A stretch of 64,000 bases of DNA, taken from Otatea glauca (Eukaryota; Streptophyta; Magnoliopsida; Poales; Poaceae). The stretch lies in the NCBI GenBank assembly GCA_036346275.1, contig CM070725.1:19582216-19646215 (forward strand), written 5' to 3'. The notes under the pieces were generated by a model. That model was not told the DNA's origin, made no database searches, and saw only the letters and a program-made list of their open reading frames with translations. Shown here piece by piece: positions 58,060 through 64,000 of the stretch; the stretch's first letter is position 1, and each line of letters begins with the position of its first letter. The position numbers and the translations under genes are program-made.

Positions 58060-61000
58060 AATTGGTGATATTTAAGGCACCTCCTTCGTTTTAAGGGCAA
58101 GAAAATCCCACAATAATCTTAAATTATAGAAATTCTCACATTAATCGGAAGAAAAAGAGAAGGATCTCCACCACTTATTTTGGTGGAGCCAGATTATAAC
58201 GGTGCAGATTAATCATATATAACAAATACAGTTGTATTTCAATAATTGGAAGTAGAGTTGTATACCAAAGAAATGATATCCTCCACTTATTTTGATGGGA
58301 CTAGATTATAATGGTGTAGATTAATCATATATAAATAGAGTTATATAACAAATATAATTGTATTTCAATCATTAAAAGTAGAGTTGTATATCAAAGACAA
58401 TTGTATCATAATATCTATACGTGCAGTTGCACGGGTAAATCTGCTAGTTAACTAAGGTTAAAATCAAACTGAAATGATAGTTTCCATGTCCACTTTGAGT
58501 TTTTTTTCTTCTGTTCTGTGTCCTGTAGCATCGGCAAAGCTTGTACAATTTGCAGCTAGTACTCAACAGCCTGAAATTTCTACCAGGGTAAATGATAAGT
58601 GATTCTTGTTGGAGAATATGAGGAATTTGGATGATGGTTTTTGTTTTAAAGGCTTTATCATAGAAATCTTGTAAATATGGCTCACCTGTTTTCTGGCTGG
58701 GATTAGACAAACAAAGCTTGGTTAGAACTTAGAAGTTATAACTGTCTTTGAAAACTACTCTAGTTAACATCCTTAAACCTTAAAATGTGATGATTATTCT
58801 TTAGAAATCATGGTGAAATGTGCTTCCAGTATGTCTTACCATCTTCTTTTATTTATTTACCAATGCACAACATGTTCAATACCAGATTCTATGTAAACGT
58901 GATGCATACAATTAGTACTGTTTTGAGATGTCCACTTTAGCTTTTCTTTGCTTCATTCACCAAATAATCCATTCTTGCTGTTGGTGTACATTCCACTATT
59001 CCTTTGTCTGGTAAAGTTGTCTTCTGTACTATAACTCAATATGGTGCTGACTTGTCCATTTTAGTTAATCTCATTGGAAATAGTGGTAGTTAAATTGATT
59101 CTTGAACCTGGTTGGCCCTGTCCTTTATTTGCTTGTGAGTTAATGCCATCTATATTGCATTTTTAAGCCATACTGTATATGCGTTAACATGCTACCCATG
59201 CAAAAAGGTTGAGCAGTCAAAAAGGGAAAAAGGATAAACAAAGATTATGGGGTAGCAGACATTCTTTCCATGTCAAAAGAAGGAAAAGGAGAGTGAAAAG
59301 GTGTAAGACATACCTTTATTTGTGGACCATAGCCTTGATAGCAATCTGGTATGAGCTTACACCCGTACAGACATCAAATTCAGACACATGTGCTGATGCA
59401 GAAAAACCTTTTTATGTGTGAGTAGCATTTCAAGCTGATGAGAGCAAGTATAACACCTTCCAAATGGACCAAATCAGCAAGTAACATGATTAGTTAACAG
59501 TGTTTGTTTACCACCATGCTTGCTCTCAGTAGCTGGTAACAGCTGTTGTTGCTTACTTTACTGTGGCTCTTCTCTCCCTGTACCAGTTTATCTGCATGTA
59601 AGCTCATACCTAAAGGTCCTCTTTAATGCACCAGTCCAAGCGTCTAAATTGGACAGATGCTGATTCAAGCTCAGACCAGATGGCTCTAACCCTTCATATG
59701 TTTGGCATGGTTAGTCCTGCACTGTCTGTATTTTTTAAGTTTTCTGCTGGCTTACATACATATGTTTGCCACGCTACTTTAGAACATTTACATAATTGAC
59801 TTCGTAGTTGATTGCATTTGCATGGCTAGTACTTAGTACAGCAACATTGGCGGTAGCATTATACCAAATAGATTATAGATGACCTATCAAATTAATGTTG
59901 TTTCACTTTATTTTGTGGAAGAGGTAACAGGAGTAACCAAATCTGTCATCTAGAAACCGAAAAGAGCTTTTATTAACTGCTATTGGTGAGATTAGTAGAA
60001 CATGATTTTAGTTTCTATTCAAGATTAGCTTGGTAGGAGGACCTTGAGTACAATTATTCTCTATTTATGCTAGTTATCCTGTTCTACTTCTATCGCAAGA
60101 AGATTGTTAAGTTTCAATTGTCAAGGACTAGAGCAACTTGGGTTCAAATTCAGATGCAATATAGAATGCATCTTTTGTCTTGATTGCTAATTATGAGTAA
60201 GGGTTAAAATGTTGTAGGCAAGAGAACATACTATTTCAGAATTTTTGCAGTGAAATGAATATGGTATGGGTTAAAATATTGTACATAACTTTTCTCTTAG
60301 TTTTGTTGCTGTAGTGTCTATATCTATGGTATTTCTGTGCAAGCCATTTTTGTTTGCTTTAGATGTTTTTTTAAGCTGTTTGGTAGTTTGCTATGTTAGA
60401 ATGCTAATTTTGTTTATGAGTTTGCTTTTGTTGTATCTTTCTGGTGATAATTCTCCTCTAATTTAAACAGATATATTGCTGTGGGAAATGAGCCTTTCCT
60501 GACAAGTTATCAGGGACAATTCCAATCACATGTTCTTCCAGCAATGACCAATATTCAGCAATCATTGGTGAAAGCTAATCTGGCAAACTACATAAAGCTA
60601 GTTGTCCCATGCAATGCTGATTCTTATCAAAGCTCCTCTGTTCCATCGCAAGGTGTATTCAGGACTGACCTGACTCAGATTATGACCCAGCTCGCTGCTT
60701 TTCTCAGTTCAAGTGGGGCTCCATTCTTGGTCAATATCTACCCCTTCCTCAGTCTTTACCAGAGCTCAGACTTCCCCCAAGATTATGCCTTTTTTGACGG
60801 ATCTAGTCATCCAGTAGTTGATGGCCCAAATGTGTACTACAATGCTTTTGATGGCAATTTTGACACATTAGTTTCTGCTTTGAGCAAGATTGGCTACGGA
60901 CAACTACCAATTGCAATTGGTGAGGTAGGTTGGCCAACTGAAGGGGCACCTAGTGCAAACCTGACTGCAGCAAGGGCATTCAATCAAGGCTTGATCAGCC

Positions 61001-61599
61001 ATGTTTTAAGCAACAAAGGAACTCCTCTACGTCCAGGGGTACCTCCAGCTGATGTATATCTTTTCAGCCTACTTGATGAAGAGCAGAAGAGCATACTACC
61101 TGGTAATTTCGAGAGACACTGGGGAATTTTCTCATTTGATGGACAGGCCAAGTACCCACTGAATCTTGGACTAGGCAGTCCGGTTCTGAAGAACGCCAAA
61201 GGTGTTCCATATCTTCCACCACGGTGGTGTGTCACGAACCCTGGTCAAAATCTTAACAATGTTGGGAATCACTTAAAGCTTGCTTGCACTATGGCTGATT
61301 GCACCACTCTCTACTATGGAGGTTCATGCAATGCTATTGGGGAGAAAGGCAACATCTCTTATGCTTTCAACAGCTACTATCAGCTGCAGAAGCAGGATGC
61401 TCAGAGTTGTGATTTCGATGGACTTGGGATGATAACTTACCTTGATCCATCCATTGGCGTCTGTCACTTCCTTGTTGGTATAGATGACAGTAGGGTGCCT
61501 GCAATCTCTTATCCAGATAGCTCTTCTCGGGTTAGCTTCGGGTTGTGGATTTTGACATTCTGGGTATTTGTGTGGCTTAAGATTGCGGGTTCTATCTGA
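56892..61599 (+). CDS. GPI-anchored glucan endo-1,3-beta-glucosidase (GH17 with X8/CBM43)
   Basis: Exons 56892-57247 and 60471-61599 join across a 3.2-kb GT..AG intron (split codon CG|A) to give 494 aa. A hydrophobic signal peptide (AAAVFLALLAALCS) is followed by VGVNWGTVSAHRM, the typical mature start. The GH17 barrel has the acid/base Glu at 126 (AVGNEPF) and the nucleophile Glu at 270 (IGEVGWPTEG). The X8/CBM43 callose-binding module spans about residues 371-454 with its conserved Cys (RWCVTNPG, CTMADC, GSCNAIGE, SCDFDG, GVCHF). A hydrophobic tail (FGLWILTFWVFVWLKIAG) suggests a GPI anchor. The expected role is callose hydrolysis at the plasma membrane or cell wall, possibly at plasmodesmata. 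The start is the first in-frame ATG before the signal peptide. The frame is intact. The intron contains a Helitron-like insert. Confidence 0.93.
57991..58447 (+). mobile_element. Small Helitron-like element in the GH17 intron
   Basis: The right end has GTGCAGTTGCAC (hairpin) then GGGTAAATCTGCTAG and T at 58448, the Helitron 3' pattern of hairpin, CTAG and T. A plausible 5' start is TCAAATTATATATA at 57991, but the preceding base is G rather than the usual A. It contains a TA repeat and two similar blocks of about 110 bases (58165-58280, 58281-58395). Confidence 0.55.
57997..58056. repeat. (TA)n microsatellite
   Basis: About 30 TA units without interruption. Confidence 0.95.
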
Positions 61600-62998
61600 T
61601 GTCGAAACAGCTCTCTTGGGCATGGTTCTAGATTTAGGAAAGGAAAGGCATTGGTAGACATATATTGTCATTAGCTTGTTCTTGAGATTGTGCCGTCCAA
61701 TTCTGCAATTCTGATCTATGCTCGACCGGATGGCCAAAAGCTTCTCTCTAGATTGAAATGTAGACGGCTTTTTAAACTCTGATTTCATCTTTCTTTCTTT
61801 CTTAATGTACCAGGAAAGTTCTAGATGGCATCGACATGCTTACAGGTAATTTCAGGTGATCCATCATATCTTCTTGCGCTGCAGGTGAGATGCATCCCGC
61901 ACACCATCTGGGTGGCTTCATTGACCCAACATTCGTTCTTGCCAAAGTGGCAAGCCATACTTTTTGTGTGGCCAATTTGGTTGCAAATTGTGATAAAAGA
62001 TTTGCGTTTGTGATTAGCGGATTATGATAAAAAGAAAATATGGTATGCTATAGTTGCTGTTACAAACTAAGCAATTGCCATGGAAACTAAAAATTACCTA
62101 ACTGAAGAGAAAAAATGCGGTCGGATCAAAAGGACCATCACCTTCCGTAGTCGCTAATTCAAGCCGCCGCCATTACTTCATCCAACTTCCATTTGCATGT
62201 GTTTTGCTATCCTTTAGCACGATATCACTTGCGATGTCTGACACTAAGCAGTCAAAAAACATTATTTCAACAAAAGTTATTTTGAATAATTTTTTGGCAA
62301 ACGTCGTTTCATTTTCACACCGGCGCAGCTCTGGCTGTAGAATCCGTTGAAGGACAAATGCCAATTGTTACTTGTTAGACGGCATGCAAGCTTTATGATG
62401 GGGAGCACACACGCAACCAGGGGGAGAGTGAAAAATGAGCTCCAATGAGAGAAACTCCATCAGATGTGGTGATGCGGGGTGCCCGATCTTCTCGAGGTAG
62501 GATCCTAGATAACTCGTGTCGCATGACGATTTTCTAGCCGTGCAACCCCTGCCAATGCAGAGAATTTACAACTCTTGGATTCACCGAACCACACGCTTAA
62601 TAGAAAATCCATGAGACCACAAAGTGGATGTTGCTGATCCCTCAATTCCCAGCGGAAAAGCTTGATTAACCCTTGCAATAGCAACGCCCAATCCCTCTCT
62701 ATGCGGCCAAGCGGCAATAGGAAGAACAAGCACTATGGCTGTGTTGTGGTTGCAATAGCAAATCTGAAATTATCATCAAGTTGGTCCCTTGCAAAGGGGT
62801 ATGGGAATACTTATACTAGGAACTACCCTCCTAGTTGGGTGTTAACACAACTCAAAATGTGGTTCAAATTCATGGGTCAACAGGCTGGAGAGAGCAAAAA
62901 CATGAAACCTCGCGCAATATTCAACGTCCTTTACAGCTTGTAATAGAAAGTCGCATAACCTTTCACTCAGGCCTTCAAATGGTACACCGTTTATTGTG
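61600..62998. other. GH17 3' flank and possible Gypsy 3' LTR region
   Basis: 61600-61830 is probably the GH17 3' UTR and terminator zone. From about 62350 to 62998 the minus strand should hold the 3' end of the Gypsy element at 62999-64000, but I could not delimit its LTR. No gene-like frame. Confidence 0.4.
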
Positions 62999-64000
62999 CT
63001 AGAAAGAGGACTTAATTTCCTGTCCACCCTTGTCCCCTATGTTTGCTAGAGGCATCCAGACTAATGCAGATTTAGGTGGGGAGTTGATGAACGAAAATCT
63101 GGAGGTGCATGCACAATGATTTATGGCCGGGTCAACTTGCTTGTCTTCTTGGCTTCCAATTTTACCTCCCGCCATGTCCCACATGTTCACCACTTGAGAT
63201 TGTGACAGCAAGCAATGTTCCTTGTGCAAAACTACATCTCCCTTCTCTTGTTCTTTAAACCTGAGCACAAATAGCACACGACTTTTAGGTAGCAGAAAAT
63301 TCTCATCAAAGGAGATATTAAGCTCAGCTAGGAGTGAAGTTACCTGTTGTTTTAATTGTTTTGCGCGTGCTCTTGTAATTGGACTAATTAGCAAATTTTG
63401 AACTTGAGCACTTGCAGTTTGATCTTCGGGTGATTGTATAGCATGTTGCACATCAGGAACAAAAGAAGATGAAGGAGAGCCATGGATGCCCTCATCATCC
63501 TCCCCCTCTTGAAAAGACGTCATCCTCGACGTTGTATTGTCTTCCCCAAAGAATGGTGACAAATCAACAACGTTGAATGTTGCACTCACACCATAGTCAT
63601 CTCTAGAAAGCTCTATCTTGTATGCATTGTCATTTATTTTTGCAAGCACCTTAAAAGGTCCATCACCTCGCGACAGCAGCTTGGACTTACATCATTCTAG
63701 AAAACAATCTTTGCAACAGTGTACCCACACTAAATCACCAGGTTCAAACAACACCTTTTTCCTCTTCTTGTTTGCCTTCTCAGCATTGTACTTGGCCTTC
63801 TTCTCTATCTCAACTTTTGTCTTCAAATGCAATTGTTTGACAAAATTAGCACGCATTGAGGCCTCCATATTAGCTCTTTCTTGACTTAGAAGAGGCAGCA
63901 AATCCAGCGGTAATTGGCTTGAAGCCATTCAACACCTCAAATGGGCACATCTGCGTAGTGGAGTGCACAGCTCGGTTGTAAGCAAACTCCACGTGTGGCA
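62999..64000 (-). pseudogene. Ty3/Gypsy polyprotein, integrase C-terminal end (runs off window)
   Basis: On the minus strand from the window edge: integrase end VEFAYNRAVHSTT and MCPFEVLNGFKPIT, a frameshift near 63910, then PLDLLPLLSQERANMEASMR, KKRKKVLFEPGDLVWVHCCK, and a TGA at 63694-63692. In the same frame follow SKLLSRGDGPFKVLAKINDN, GVSATFNVVDLSPF and SPITRARAKQLKQQV, the typical C-terminus of this Gypsy group, ending at 62999. The order and motifs match grass Gypsy integrase plus tail. RT and gag would lie beyond 64000. Confidence 0.85.

Noticed and set aside
61324..61788. 154-aa antisense ORF at the 3' end of GH17
   Set aside because: It overlaps the intact X8 module coding and has no similarity or start context of its own.

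Overview
The window looks like a nuclear chromosome segment from a grass (Poaceae). Supporting signs are split genes with canonical GT/AG introns, GC-rich first exons next to AT-rich introns, and heavily nested Copia, Gypsy, CACTA, hAT, Helitron and Harbinger-type transposons. I cannot name the species from the sequence alone. Only two genes look intact. About three quarters of the window is transposon or transposon-derived.

Layout: 1-18,425 is a nest of retroelements. An old plus-strand Ty3/Gypsy element (RNase H and integrase remnants 2,346-5,751, then a long 3' LTR) is interrupted by solo LTRs at 2,823-4,956 (target duplication CCATG) and 6,217-7,837 (TAAAA). It is also interrupted by a minus-strand Gypsy fragment with its own LTR, primer-binding site and a 149-aa ORF (9,116-13,855), and by a truncated minus-strand Copia (LTR, primer-binding site and gag, 15,598-18,317). 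18,510-20,329 is a hAT element (8-bp duplication CAAATGTC) that carries a resistance-gene NB-ARC P-loop fragment. 20,746-21,624 is a foldback Harbinger-like element. 25,041-28,510 is a decayed mitochondrial dihydrolipoyl dehydrogenase gene with a duplicated first exon. 30,164-31,918 (minus) is an intact NIPP1-like FHA-domain gene with a probable leader intron. 33,904-43,886 is a Gypsy LTR pair split by a 5.9-kb CACTA transposon (35,535-41,402, duplication AAT). That CACTA carries exon fragments of a GSK3/shaggy-like kinase and of a NudC-domain protein on the same strand, and contains a solo LTR with an array of hairpin repeats. 45,375-52,208 is a complete but mutated Copia element (duplication GTATC) with a GC-rich leader. 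56,892-61,599 is an intact GPI-anchored GH17 beta-1,3-glucanase gene. 62,999-64,000 is the 3' end of another Gypsy polyprotein on the minus strand, running off the window.

The two intact genes have unrelated jobs: nuclear phosphatase/RNA biology (NIPP1-like) and cell-wall callose turnover (GH17). They are simply neighbours among transposons. The most interesting content is host-gene capture: a Pack-CACTA with two recognisable host genes, a hAT with an NB-ARC piece, and the promoter-proximal hairpin array in one LTR. Element boundaries with target duplications were read directly from the sequence. Family names rest on terminal motifs and protein motifs recognised by eye.
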